The notes beneath the pieces are model-generated. The model did not search any database and was not told the DNA's origin. It worked only from the letters and a program-made list of their open reading frames with translations. A program made the translations under genes and the position numbers. Of a DNA stretch of 24,387 nt, positions 1-7,596 are shown in pieces (the stretch's first letter is position 1; each line of letters begins with the position of its first letter). Source of the stretch: Bacillus sp. X1(2014) (lineage in GTDB: Bacteria; Bacillota; Bacilli; Bacillales_B; DSM-18226); the NCBI RefSeq assembly GCF_007678255.1, contig NZ_VEED01000036.1, forward strand, positions 1 to 24,387. The letters run 5' to 3'.

Positions 1-105
1 ATCAAAGGTTATGAAATCCTGCGAATAAGCGAGTATTCGGGAGAAAATCGTATTAAACTGAGGGAGTTGAAGAAGAACATTCATATTGAAAATAAAAAGT
101 TTTAG
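1..105 (+). CDS. 3' end of an unidentified protein (cut by window edge)
   Basis: The first frame is open from the window edge for 34 codons and ends at TAG 103-105. The visible residues begin IKGYEILRISEYSGENR and continue as a basic, Lys/Arg/Glu-rich tail. The beta-strand-like GYEILRI followed by a charged helix would suit the end of a small nuclease-like or regulatory domain, but this is too short to assign. No terminator hairpin is evident right after it. Being open to the window edge, it could also be chance. Confidence 0.4.
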   Translation: MKGYEILRISEYSGENRIKLRELKKNIHIENKKF

Positions 106-541
106 TGGTTCTATATTATAGAATGAATTATTAAACTGTATTATAAAAATTAAAATTATGCAGTTTTAGCACGCCAAATAATATATAAATTTATTCTTTA
201 CCAATCGTTCTCAAAATGATATTATAGATTTGTAAGGTTATTAGCTGGTTTTTGTCATAATGAGAATGTTCATTCTAAAAATATAACTTAGCACTAACTT
301 AAGTATAGAATTAGATTAAAAAATCCTTTAAAGGAGGTGGAGCTGTTAACACGTATGGTTCATACTAACAAATGGTGAAATTGGTAGTAACTCTTAATGC
401 TATTCTTTACTGTTCATTCTTAAAATGATATCATTGGCAGGGGACGAGAAAGTCAATATTTTTATCTTATTAAGATTGATGATTACCTTTGAAGCATTAG
501 ATTTTCTGGTTACTCTAAGATTACTTAAAGGAAATGATAGT
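106..541. other. Intergenic region upstream of the TetR gene
   Basis: No gene is supported here. The stretch is AT-rich. It holds one perfect 14-bp TetR-type palindrome (263-276), a half site TGTTCATTCT (411-420) and a separate perfect palindrome AATGATATCATT (424-435). A strong Shine-Dalgarno sequence AAGGAGGTG at 331-339 has no convincing start codon at proper spacing: the only nearby ATG (355) opens a 7-codon frame. It may be the remnant of a lost gene start. An upstream extension of the TetR frame from ATG 425 lacks a ribosome binding site. Confidence 0.6.
263..276. promoter_or_regulatory. Putative TetR operator, copy 1
   Basis: A perfect inverted repeat, AGAATG and CATTCT separated by TT, upstream of the TetR gene. 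The same 14-bp pattern recurs at 1134-1147 and 1287-1300, which makes chance unlikely. Its size and symmetry suit a TetR-family dimer. Binding is inferred. Confidence 0.55.
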
Positions 542-1117
542 ATGGCTAGAAATAAAGAATTTGATGAAAATGAAGTATTACGAAAAGCTATGGAACTTTT
601 CTGGATACAAGGCTATGAAAAAACCTCTATGCAAGATTTAGTAAAGTATATGGGGATCCATCGTCGTAGCCTATACGATACGTTTGGTGACAAGCATACT
701 TTGTTTATAAAAGCATTAGATCATTATAATGAAATAATAAGAACTAGAATTGAGAATGAAGTAGCCCAGCAAAATTCCATAAAGGATGCTATCAGGCAAT
801 TATTTGAAATGATAATTGTGAGAGATAAAACACAACCTGTTGGATGTTTGACCGTAAATACTGCAGTTGAGTTGTCGTTACATGATGAACAAGCAGCAGA
901 AAAGGTAATGGAGAGCTTTTCTAAGACCGAATTATTGCTAAACAATCTAGTGGTAATAGGTCAAAAGTCTGGAGAAATATCTATACATCTTGATGCAAAA
1001 AAAACATCAGAATTTCTTCATAACTCTTTAGTAGGACTACGGGTTATGACCAAAACTACCGATGACATAGAAAAATTAAATAATATTATTGATATAACAC
1101 TCTCGGTACTAGATTAA
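542..1117 (+). CDS. TetR/AcrR family transcriptional regulator
   Basis: A 191-residue one-component repressor-type protein. The N-terminal helix-turn-helix covers about residues 28-56, with GIHRRSLYDTFGDKHTLF being the classic TetR recognition-helix and following segment. The C-terminal ligand/dimer domain carries a GCL motif with Cys102, a position often conserved in TetR proteins that sense reactive or aromatic compounds (family knowledge; sensing is inferred). ATG 542 is chosen because AAAGGAA lies 8 bases upstream; the longer frame from 425 adds a non-homologous-looking leader without a ribosome binding site. Three 14-bp palindromes flank it, suggesting autoregulation and control of the enzyme genes that follow on the same strand. 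Confidence 0.9.
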   Translation: MARNKEFDENEVLRKAMELFWIQGYEKTSMQDLVKYMGIHRRSLYDTFGDKHTLFIKALDHYNEIIRTRIENEVAQQNSIKDAIRQLFEMIIVRDKTQPVGCLTVNTAVELSLHDEQAAEKVMESFSKTELLLNNLVVIGQKSGEISIHLDAKKTSEFLHNSLVGLRVMTKTTDDIEKLNNIIDITLSVLD

Positions 1118-1133
1118 TTTTTTTACTCTTTTT

Positions 1134-1147
1134 AGAACGAACATTCT
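1134..1147. promoter_or_regulatory. Putative TetR operator, copy 2
   Basis: AGAACG and CATTCT separated by AA, an inverted repeat with one mismatch, 16 bases after the TetR stop codon. It is the same 14-bp pattern as the copies at 263 and 1287. Confidence 0.45.
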
Positions 1148-1276
1148 CGATAGGTGTTAATGATTAATCTAGCTGAAATACACTTGTTAAAGCATAGTTT
1201 TTCATTGCTGTCTATTTATTAAAATAGATAAAGACTAAATGATAATTTAAATTTCTTTAATTGGAGGAAAGTTAAA

Positions 1277-1310
1277 CATCCTTTTTAGAACGTTCATTCT
1301 AAAAAGGATG
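1277..1310. promoter_or_regulatory. Large palindromic TetR operator ahead of the hydrolase operon
   Basis: A perfect 34-base palindrome: arms CATCCTTTTTAGAA (1277-1290) and TTCTAAAAAGGATG (1297-1310) around CGTTCA. The core AGAACG-TT-CATTCT matches the other two operator copies. It lies 59 bases ahead of the first hydrolase start, where a repressor would block transcription. No U-tract follows, so a terminator is less likely. A Shine-Dalgarno-like TTGGAGGAAAG at 1261-1271 just before it has no start codon. Confidence 0.65.
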
Positions 1311-1368
1311 TCATTCAGCTAATGTATATTAAAAAATTTAGAACTTAATGTTCGAAGGAGAAACTCAA

Positions 1369-2217
1369 ATGACAACATTTACTATCCCATCTGAATCAGA
1401 ATTTATCGAAGTTGAAGGTACTAGTTATGCTTATAGAAGGTTTGGTAAAAAAACGGGAGTACCTGTCGTATTTCTAGTTCACTTTAGAGGAACGATGGAA
1501 AATTGGGATCCTAATATGGTTGCTCCAATAGCGAAAGAACGTCCAGTTATCCTATTTGATAACAAAGGGGTTGGTGAGACGAAAGGGCAAACACCTGCTA
1601 CGATAGCTGAGATGGCACAAGATGCAGGGAAATTTATTAAAGCACTTGGTTTAAATCAAGTCGATATTCTCGGTTTTTCAATTGGTGGAATGGTTGCACA
1701 AGAATTGGCATTACAAGAAGGGAATTTGATTAGACGAATCATCATGGCAGGTACTGGACCAGAATCTGGAATTAATCCAGATCTAGAAATATTTGAAAGA
1801 ATGAATCGACACGGTGGGAATGCAGAGAATGCTTTGGATGACTTCATGTTTTTCTTCTACCGTTCAACTGAAACAAGTAAATCTGCGGGAATGGCATCTT
1901 TACAAAGGATTATCAATCAGAAAAAGGTTGAAAGTTCTGATCAAGTACAACAAGCCCAATTAAAGGCTATTGCAAATTGGTCTCAACCAAAATCCAATAA
2001 TGATTACAATTGGTTACAGAACATTAAACACCCTGTGCTTGTGACGAATGGTATTAACGATGTTATGGTTCCAACCAAAAATAGTTATATTTTAGCTGAG
2101 CACTTACCAAAAGCACAACTCATTATATATCCTGATTCTGGTCACGGACACCTATTCCAATTTCCAGAATTATTTGCTGAGAATGTCAATTCGTTCCTGA
2201 ATTCAACATCTCTATAA
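1369..2217 (+). CDS. Alpha/beta hydrolase, operon copy 1
   Basis: A 282-residue cytoplasmic alpha/beta-hydrolase-fold enzyme. The nucleophile elbow GFSIGG places the catalytic Ser at residue 104; the likely acid is Asp231 in NGINDVMVP and the base His259 in SGHGHLFQ. The oxyanion region HFRGTMENWDP (about 39-50) is typical of the family that includes haloperoxidase- and esterase-like enzymes. ATG 1369 has GAAGGAG 8 bases upstream; an earlier in-frame ATG at 1348 has none. It lies first in an operon-like run with an OYE reductase 34 bases downstream and is paralogous to the hydrolase at 4444. The substrate is unknown. No signal peptide is seen. Confidence 0.88.
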   Translation: MTTFTIPSESEFIEVEGTSYAYRRFGKKTGVPVVFLVHFRGTMENWDPNMVAPIAKERPVILFDNKGVGETKGQTPATIAEMAQDAGKFIKALGLNQVDILGFSIGGMVAQELALQEGNLIRRIIMAGTGPESGINPDLEIFERMNRHGGNAENALDDFMFFFYRSTETSKSAGMASLQRIINQKKVESSDQVQQAQLKAIANWSQPKSNNDYNWLQNIKHPVLVTNGINDVMVPTKNSYILAEHLPKAQLIIYPDSGHGHLFQFPELFAENVNSFLNSTSL

Positions 2218-2251
2218 AAAATTGATAACGATTAAAAAGGAGGTAGTTTAT

Positions 2252-3313
2252 ATGAGCAAGTTATTTGAACCAGTCAGAATTGGAAACATAGAACTAAAAA
2301 ACCGTTTAGGTATGGCACCAATGACAAGGAGTAGAGCACTGCCAGATGGCACACCTAGTGATTTGGCAGCAGAGTATTATGGCCAGCGTTCTTCGGTTGG
2401 TTTAATAATAAGTGAGGGTACTCAACCCTCAGAGGATGGTCAGGGTTATACAAATACACCTGGTATTTACACAGAATCACATATTGAGGGGTGGAAAAAG
2501 GTAACATCCAAAGTGCATAACGAAGGAGGACGTATATTTGTTCAACTTATGCATGTAGGTCGTGTCTCACATCCTGACAATACACCTCATCACCGTCAAG
2601 CTGTTGCCCCTTCAGCTATTGCGCCTAATATAGAAATATTTACAGCACAAGGGATGAAGGAGATTCCTACACCTAGAGCGTTGAGTGAAGGAGAAATTAA
2701 GGACGTTATAAATGAGTTTCGTCTAGCAGCACGAGCAGCGGTAGAAGCAGGTGCAGATGGCGTTGAAATCCACGGGGCAAATGGTTACCTTATTCAACAG
2801 TTCTTAAGTGAAAATGCTAATCAACGTCAGGATGCGTACGGTGGAACGTTTGAAAATCGTTCAAGATTTGCCATTGAAGTAGCAAAAGCAGTTGTTAATG
2901 AGATTGGACCAGAACGAACGGGTATACGCTTCTCTCCTCAAGGAACACTAAATGGAATAGAAGAGGGAGAAACAAGTAGGGAAATGTACCGTTATTTAGT
3001 CAGTGAGTTAGATAAGCTCAACCTTGCATATCTCCATATCATGCATTTTGGAAATGAATCATTATTACAAGAGATTCGTCAACTTTGGTCGCAAGCACTT
3101 CTTGTTAACCGAGCAGGACGTACTTTAGACCAACTTACGGTAGACTTGGATAATGAACTTGCGGACGTTATAACTGTAGGGACTTGGATGATAGCCAACC
3201 CAGATTTTGTCGAACGATTGAAATTGGATGCCCCACTGAATACGCCTGATAAAAATACCATTTATGCAGGGGGAGCGGAAGGGTATACAGATTATCCTTT
3301 ATTAAAAGTATAA
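2252..3313 (+). CDS. Old Yellow Enzyme family NADH:flavin oxidoreductase / alkene reductase
   Basis: A 353-residue FMN-dependent TIM-barrel enzyme expected to reduce activated C=C bonds or nitro compounds with NAD(P)H. Visible family marks are the flavin-binding APMTRSRA (22-29), the Gln98/HVGR region, and HGANGYLIQQFL (174-185), in which His174 and Asn177 bind the substrate oxygen and Tyr179 is the usual proton donor. DAYGGTFENRSRF and a C-terminal ANPD...GYTDYPLL complete the fold. In the usual FMN-phosphate loop (GR before the ANPD motif) the Arg is replaced: the text is VGTWMIANPD. ATG 2252 follows AAGGAGG; the longer frame from 2222 is not needed. It is probably co-transcribed with the hydrolase before it. 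Confidence 0.93.
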   Translation: MSKLFEPVRIGNIELKNRLGMAPMTRSRALPDGTPSDLAAEYYGQRSSVGLIISEGTQPSEDGQGYTNTPGIYTESHIEGWKKVTSKVHNEGGRIFVQLMHVGRVSHPDNTPHHRQAVAPSAIAPNIEIFTAQGMKEIPTPRALSEGEIKDVINEFRLAARAAVEAGADGVEIHGANGYLIQQFLSENANQRQDAYGGTFENRSRFAIEVAKAVVNEIGPERTGIRFSPQGTLNGIEEGETSREMYRYLVSELDKLNLAYLHIMHFGNESLLQEIRQLWSQALLVNRAGRTLDQLTVDLDNELADVITVGTWMIANPDFVERLKLDAPLNTPDKNTIYAGGAEGYTDYPLLKV

Positions 3314-3366
3314 AAGACAAAGTTTAACCATTAACTAGACTAGGAATAAAATAAGCGAATGATAAT

Positions 3367-3400
3367 AAAAAACCATCAATGTAAGAGTTGGTGGTTTTTT
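3367..3400 (+). terminator. Rho-independent terminator after the OYE gene
   Basis: Stem AAAAAACCATCAA / TTGGTGGTTTTTT with one G-U pair and an 8-base loop, ending in six T. It sits between the OYE and MDR genes, directly before the AAAAGGAG of the next gene, so it may work as a partial or conditional terminator within the operon. Confidence 0.75.
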
Positions 3401-3417
3401 AAAAGGAGATTAAGAAT

Positions 3418-4419
3418 ATGAAAGCTGCTCAAATACAAAAATACTCGAAAAACATTGAAGCACAGATTGTTGATATCCCTATACCGAGTATTAAAGAAAA
3501 TGAAGTACTGGTAAAGGTAAAAGTTGCTGCAATAAATCCACTTGAAATATTAAATATTACAGGAAGTGTAAAATTAATACAGGACTATGATATGCCTCTT
3601 ACATTAGGAAATGAACTAACAGGGATTGTCGAAAAAGTGGGTAATCCTGACTATGGGTTTAAGGTTGGAGATCCTATTTATACAAGACTCCCGATTGAAA
3701 AAATTGGAGCATTTGCAGAATATGTTGCTGTTGATGCTAAATCGATATGGCATTTGCCGAAAAATTTAGATTTCGTTACGGGAGCTGGTGCACCTTTAGC
3801 TGGTCTGACAGCATATCAAGGGTTAATTGAAGAGTTAGAAGCACAAAAGGGACAAACAGTGTTTATTCCAGGAGGTTCAGGAAGTTTTGGACAAATGGCT
3901 GTTCCTATAGCTAAAGCAATGGGATTAAAGGTTATTGTTTCTGGTAGTCCTTCTGCTAAAGAGAGAACTTTGTACGCTGGTGCAGATCAATATATTGATT
4001 ATACAAAGGAAAATTATTGGGAAATACTAGACGAAATTGATTTTGTAATCGATACGCTAGGTGTTGAGGAATTCGAACGGGAGTTATCCATAATAAAACC
4101 AGGTGGTCGGTTACTAAGTCTTCGTACTGCACCAAATAAACAGTTTGCAATAGATAAAGGTCTTCCTAAATGGAAGCAAATTATTTTTGGATTAGTTGGC
4201 TCGAAATTTGATAAGAAAGCAAAGAAAAAAGGTGTTCAATATCGCTTCATTTTCGTTAGAGCTGACGGAAGACAATTAGAAAAAATCACAAAAATCATTG
4301 AAGAGAACAATATTGTTCCTGCCATTGATCCTACCAATTTTACAATTGATGACATTAATGATGCATTAAAATTAGTAGTAAAAGGAAAGACAAAAGGAAA
4401 AGTAGTTATTAAATTTTAA
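3418..4419 (+). CDS. Quinone-oxidoreductase-like MDR superfamily dehydrogenase
   Basis: A 333-residue medium-chain dehydrogenase/reductase. The N-terminal GroES-like domain (about 1-125) contains PLTLGNELTGIVEKVG, and the Rossmann fold begins at IPGGSGSFGQMAV (150-162), followed by AGADQYIDYTKENYW. The Cys ligands of zinc alcohol dehydrogenases are missing, so it is the zinc-independent quinone reductase-like type and probably uses NADPH. AAAAGGAG lies 9 bases before ATG 3418. A terminator hairpin ends immediately upstream, so expression may need readthrough or a separate promoter. The second hydrolase follows after 24 bases. Confidence 0.88.
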   Translation: MKAAQIQKYSKNIEAQIVDIPIPSIKENEVLVKVKVAAINPLEILNITGSVKLIQDYDMPLTLGNELTGIVEKVGNPDYGFKVGDPIYTRLPIEKIGAFAEYVAVDAKSIWHLPKNLDFVTGAGAPLAGLTAYQGLIEELEAQKGQTVFIPGGSGSFGQMAVPIAKAMGLKVIVSGSPSAKERTLYAGADQYIDYTKENYWEILDEIDFVIDTLGVEEFERELSIIKPGGRLLSLRTAPNKQFAIDKGLPKWKQIIFGLVGSKFDKKAKKKGVQYRFIFVRADGRQLEKITKIIEENNIVPAIDPTNFTIDDINDALKLVVKGKTKGKVVIKF

Positions 4420-4443
4420 AGGTAAAGCAGGAGTGGAATAGCA

Positions 4444-5286
4444 ATGTCGATTCATTATTCTTATATTGACGCACCTAACTTATTTATTCAGCACCATAAT
4501 GGTAGACGGTATGCGTATAGAGAATTAGGGGAAAAAAAAGGAATCCCGATTATTTTATTGACACACCTTTCAGCTAATCTTGATAATTGGGATCCAAGGA
4601 TTATTGATGGCCTTGCTAAGAGCCCTTGGGTCATCGCATTTGATAACACAGGGATAGGACTGTCCAATGGTAAAGTACCAAACAACATTCCTCAAATGGC
4701 AAATGATGCAATAACATTTATTAAACAACTAGGATTTTTAAAGGTGGATTTGATAGCTTTGTCAATGGGCGGAATGATTGCTCAAGAATTAATCTTAAAG
4801 GAACCAAGCTTAGTTAGAAAGCTAGTATTAGTTGGTACGGGACCTCGAGGAGGGAAAGGTATTTCCAAGGTCACGCAAATTACTAATCTTGATTTAGTCC
4901 GTGCAATATTGACTTTCAAAGACATAAAGACCTATCTGTTTTTCCCAAATACACAGAATGGTAAGAAAAAGGCTAAAGAATTTCTAATTCAAATAAAAAA
5001 AAGGAAAAAACATCGGGATAAAACTATTAGTTTAAGAGCGTATAGAACGCAATTAGATGCAATAAATAAATGGGGAAAAGAAAAGCCTGCGGATCTATCC
5101 GAAATTGTTCAGCCTACACTAATAATAAATGGAAATCATGATCGCATGGTTCCAACTGAAAATTCATATGACTTAGCAAATAGAATCCCTAATAGTCAGT
5201 TGAAAATATTTGACCATGCAGGACACGGTTCCTTATTTCAATATCCAAAAGAGTTTGTCGAAATGGTAATAACATTCTTAGGTTGA
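4444..5286 (+). CDS. Alpha/beta hydrolase, operon copy 2
   Basis: A 280-residue alpha/beta hydrolase clearly paralogous to the one at 1369: both share the NWDP...FDN.G segment, the elbow and the terminal HG.LFQ block. The predicted triad is Ser107 in ALSMGG (first Gly of the elbow is Ala), Asp233 in NGNHDRMVP and His261 in AGHGSLFQ. The middle (about 165-200) is unusually Lys-rich with KKKAKEF and KKRKKH, unlike copy 1, suggesting a different cap and substrate. AGGAG lies upstream of ATG 4444. It is the last gene of the run; a terminator-like hairpin follows at 5354. Confidence 0.87.
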   Translation: MSIHYSYIDAPNLFIQHHNGRRYAYRELGEKKGIPIILLTHLSANLDNWDPRIIDGLAKSPWVIAFDNTGIGLSNGKVPNNIPQMANDAITFIKQLGFLKVDLIALSMGGMIAQELILKEPSLVRKLVLVGTGPRGGKGISKVTQITNLDLVRAILTFKDIKTYLFFPNTQNGKKKAKEFLIQIKKRKKHRDKTISLRAYRTQLDAINKWGKEKPADLSEIVQPTLIINGNHDRMVPTENSYDLANRIPNSQLKIFDHAGHGSLFQYPKEFVEMVITFLG

Positions 5287-5353
5287 TTAGTATTATTATT
5301 TAGAACTTACTTAAAAAAGCACAACTTATTGAAATACAAATATAAAGAATTGG

Positions 5354-5386
5354 AGCGTTGATCAGAAAGGTTCGATGCTTTTTTTG
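5354..5386 (+). terminator. Terminator after the hydrolase/reductase operon
   Basis: An 8-bp stem AGCGTTGA / TCGATGCT with two G-U pairs and a 10-base loop, running into seven T. It lies 67 bases after the second hydrolase on the same strand. Confidence 0.6.
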
Positions 5387-5458
5387 CTTAGCTTTCTTTT
5401 TGCACTTTCATCCTGTTTCAAATAATAGAATGGTGAAAGGTATAGTTTGTGAATTGTT

Positions 5459-5548
5459 GCACTTAAACTATCGGGTGCAAGAGTTGAAGACGAACTGCCT
5501 TAATGGTAGCTTTTCTTATTGAATTAACGATCAGGATACTTCAATAAG
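5459..5548 (+). repeat. Three-hairpin interspersed repeat, full copy
   Basis: H1 begins GCACTTAAACTATCGGGTGC and ends AGTTGAAG. H2 is CTGCC-TTAAT-GGTAG followed by CTTTTC. H3 is a stem CTTATTGAA / TTCAATAAG around an altered core. A conserved left flank, GTTTGTGAA, is seen at 5446-5454. It fills most of the 333-base gap between the hydrolase operon and the CPCC gene; nothing else is evident there besides the terminator at 5354. Confidence 0.75.
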
Positions 5549-5619
5549 CAAAATTTAACCTACACAGAAAAAGTATTGGATATTATGATATTGATTAAAG
5601 CGATTGAGGTGGGACTTAA

Positions 5620-5985
5620 ATGCAACGTGAAAAATGTCCGTGTTGCGGTTATCCAACATTAGAAGAACGTGGGGTCTTTGAGATATGTATACTGTGCAAT
5701 TGGGAAGATGATGGACAAGATGACCCTGATGCAGATGAAGTTTGGGGTGGACCAAACGGAGATTACTCCCTAACAGAAGCAAGAAAAAATTTTAAAGAGA
5801 ATCTTATAATGTATAGAGATAAAAGAAATATACTTAGTCAAACCGATAAGGAAATTGCAACGAAAAAGTCTTTAACAAGGTCCTTCGTTGAATTAGAACA
5901 CTCTGAAACCGATTCGTTAAAATATAAGTCACTATGGAACAAAATAAAGTCTTACGAGAAGATTTTATTAGAAGACTCTTGTTGA
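5620..5985 (+). CDS. CPCC-type cysteine-rich small protein
   Basis: A 121-residue soluble protein with an N-terminal CPCCGYPTLEERGVFEIC (7-24) and a second Cys pair ICILCNWEDDGQDD, the signature of the Cys_rich_CPCC family, thought to bind a metal through the Cys pairs. The rest is charged and helical. GAGGTG lies about 9 bases before ATG 5620. The gene has a repeat on each side: a full copy 71 bases upstream, and an H3 copy that overlaps its end, so that stop codon 5983-5985 lies in the repeat's left arm. Such small orphan genes are frequent near polymorphic-toxin immunity loci, but no toxin is visible and the function is unknown. Confidence 0.85.
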   Translation: MQREKCPCCGYPTLEERGVFEICILCNWEDDGQDDPDADEVWGGPNGDYSLTEARKNFKENLIMYRDKRNILSQTDKEIATKKSLTRSFVELEHSETDSLKYKSLWNKIKSYEKILLEDSC

Positions 5986-6012
5986 ACTAACGGAGCAGTT
6001 TAGTTGAATAAA
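5977..6012 (+). repeat. H3 hairpin repeat overlapping the CPCC gene end
   Basis: TCTTGTTGAACTAAC, loop GGAGCAG, then TTTAGTTGAATAAAGA: an H3 unit with arms pairing over about 13 bases. Its left arm supplies the TGA stop of the CPCC gene. Confidence 0.75.
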
Positions 6013-6083
6013 GAATGTCGCTGCCTGTCCCATACAAAGACCCTTTACCCATTAAGAAATGCTTAATGATGGTTTCAAAACAA

Positions 6084-6108
6084 ACGCTCAGAATTAGCTT
6101 CTGAGCGT
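6084..6108 (-). terminator. Terminator for the doxX transcript
   Basis: A perfect 10-bp stem ACGCTCAGAA / TTCTGAGCGT with a 5-base loop. Read on the minus strand it is followed by TTTGTTTTG, suiting termination of the minus-strand doxX gene ending at 6154. Confidence 0.65.
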
Positions 6109-6153
6109 CTGATTCCTTAAATCCAAACATTTGCCGTTAAAAATGGATATAAT

Positions 6154-6553
6154 TTAAAATAAAATAGCATCGAGTGAATATTGTCCTGCACCCGTAAGAG
6201 CTACACCAATTGCTACAACTAATACAGCAAGACAGTATTCATATCCACCCTCTGAAATCCAGTAACCATTTGGTCCGTGAACTTTTAAAATCCCTACTAC
6301 CATTGTTCCAGCAATCACAATGCCTAAAAGTGGGGTAAGTAACCCTAACGCAAACATAGCTCCACCTATTAATTCCGATAGCCCCGCGAGTAACGCCATT
6401 GTTACCCCTGGTCTTATTCCCCAATTTTTCAAAATGCTCCCCAGTTACTTTTAAACCACCGCCGCCACCAAAGCCGAATAACTTTTGGGCTCCGTGAGCT
6501 ATGAATGACAATCCAATTATTAAGCGTATTAACAATAAACCTAACCCTATCAT
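6154..6553 (-). pseudogene. DoxX family membrane protein, frameshifted
   Basis: Two overlapping minus-strand frames together give one complete DoxX protein of about 132 residues with four membrane helices. The N-terminal part reads MIGLGLLLIRLIIGLSFIAH...GAQKLFGFGGGGG and ends at FEKLG; the second frame continues IRPGVTMALLAGLSELIGG through GYEYCLAVLVVAIGVALTGAG. The frames join if one G is removed from the GGGG run (CCCC on the + strand at 6419-6422), so this is a one-base insertion in a homopolymer: a real lesion, phase variation or a sequencing error. DoxX proteins are inner-membrane proteins linked to thiol and redox stress. The next minus-strand gene upstream is a pirin. Confidence 0.85.
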
Positions 6554-6633
6554 CTTTTTGCTCCTTAATTATCTTTATTTAATTTGTTCATTGGATGAGT
6601 TAATCAAATTCATTTAACTATTTCCATCAATTT

Positions 6634-7491
6634 TTAATCTACTGGAGTTTCGAATTTACCCTCCTGATAATCCCGATAAGCCTGTCGTATTTCTTCTTCT
6701 GAATTCATTACGAAAGGTCCATATGCTACAACAGGTTCTCTGAGAGGTTCACCTGCAAAAAGAACAAGTCGTAATTTTTCGTTTGAAGAAATATGAATAC
6801 TGCTCATTTCCCCATCATTTGCGGAACCTAGCCACATTGCTTGCCCTTTTTTCGCCTCAACTTTATTTTCACCAAATGTTCCACTTCCTTCTAATACATA
6901 AATATAGCCGTTATAGGTACCAGGAAGGTCTTGACTAATGGATGCTCCTTCTTTCAACACCATTTCTACAAACGTGACAGGTGCGTAATTCAGGGTGTTC
7001 GATACAATATTTCCAGACGAACCTGAATATACCCGAATTAAGGCACCGTTCTCTTGACGAACAGGCATATCTTTTGCGTGCATATTTTGATAACGGGGTT
7101 TTACCATTTTATATTTACGAGGTAGATTAACCCAAAGCTGAAGAAGATGAACTGTTTCACCGTCAAGTGGTGATTCATTATGGATCACTCCTCTACCAGC
7201 AGTCATAAATTGAAGATCCCCTTTTTCTAGGATTCCACCCGCCCCCGTAGCATTGTCATAATGATTAAGCCTTCCGTCAATGATAAATGTTAAGGTCTCT
7301 ATACCACGATGAGGATGCTCACTAAATGCTCCTTTTTGAAATTTATCTTCCATTAGTAATAAGAACGGGTCATAATCTACCCAGTTGCCAGGTGCAAGGA
7401 TAGGACTTGCGGTATGAATATTGCTTATTTTTTGTTCGGATACTGTCCATACTTTTTTTATTTCACGACGTTTAATATTTTCGGTATTCAT
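6634..7491 (-). CDS. Pirin family protein
   Basis: A 285-residue bicupin protein. The metal ligands of pirins are visible: His59 and His61 in SEHPHRG, His104 and Glu106 in VIHNE. The N-terminal cupin (about 30-125) is the conserved one; the C-terminal half has the pirin_C features ending with VAYGPFVMNSEEEIRQAYRD. Bacterial pirins are iron-dependent and some have quercetin dioxygenase activity; the substrate here is unknown. AAGGGGG lies about 8 bases before the ATG at 7491. It is transcribed away from an HxlR regulator 105 bases upstream and toward doxX, a pairing consistent with electrophile or quinone stress. Confidence 0.92.
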   Translation of the reverse strand: MNTENIKRREIKKVWTVSEQKISNIHTASPILAPGNWVDYDPFLLLMEDKFQKGAFSEHPHRGIETLTFIIDGRLNHYDNATGAGGILEKGDLQFMTAGRGVIHNESPLDGETVHLLQLWVNLPRKYKMVKPRYQNMHAKDMPVRQENGALIRVYSGSSGNIVSNTLNYAPVTFVEMVLKEGASISQDLPGTYNGYIYVLEGSGTFGENKVEAKKGQAMWLGSANDGEMSSIHISSNEKLRLVLFAGEPLREPVVAYGPFVMNSEEEIRQAYRDYQEGKFETPVD

Positions 7492-7563
7492 ATTATTTGC
7501 CCCCTTTTCATAATCATATTAAACCATTAAAATCAATTACATAAGTATGCACTTTGAAGATAT

Positions 7564-7585
7564 ATAGTATGTAAAAAGATACTAT
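7564..7585. promoter_or_regulatory. Putative HxlR operator in the pirin-hxlR divergent region
   Basis: A perfect inverted repeat, ATAGTAT and ATACTAT separated by 8 bases, just before the HxlR ribosome binding site. Palindromes with TACTAT-like arms are typical of the MarR/DUF24 (YodB/HxlR) group, so autoregulation and pirin control are plausible. Inference only. Confidence 0.45.
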
Positions 7586-7596
7586 TGGAGGTAAAG

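Noticed and set aside
337..378. Short leader peptide behind AAGGAGGTG, ending MVHTNKW
   Set aside because: The only ATG (355) is 15 bases from the site; GTG 337 overlaps it. Too short to support.
425..541. N-terminal extension of the TetR regulator from ATG 425
   Set aside because: No ribosome binding site; it overlaps a palindrome, and ATG 542 has good spacing and gives the usual TetR N-terminus.
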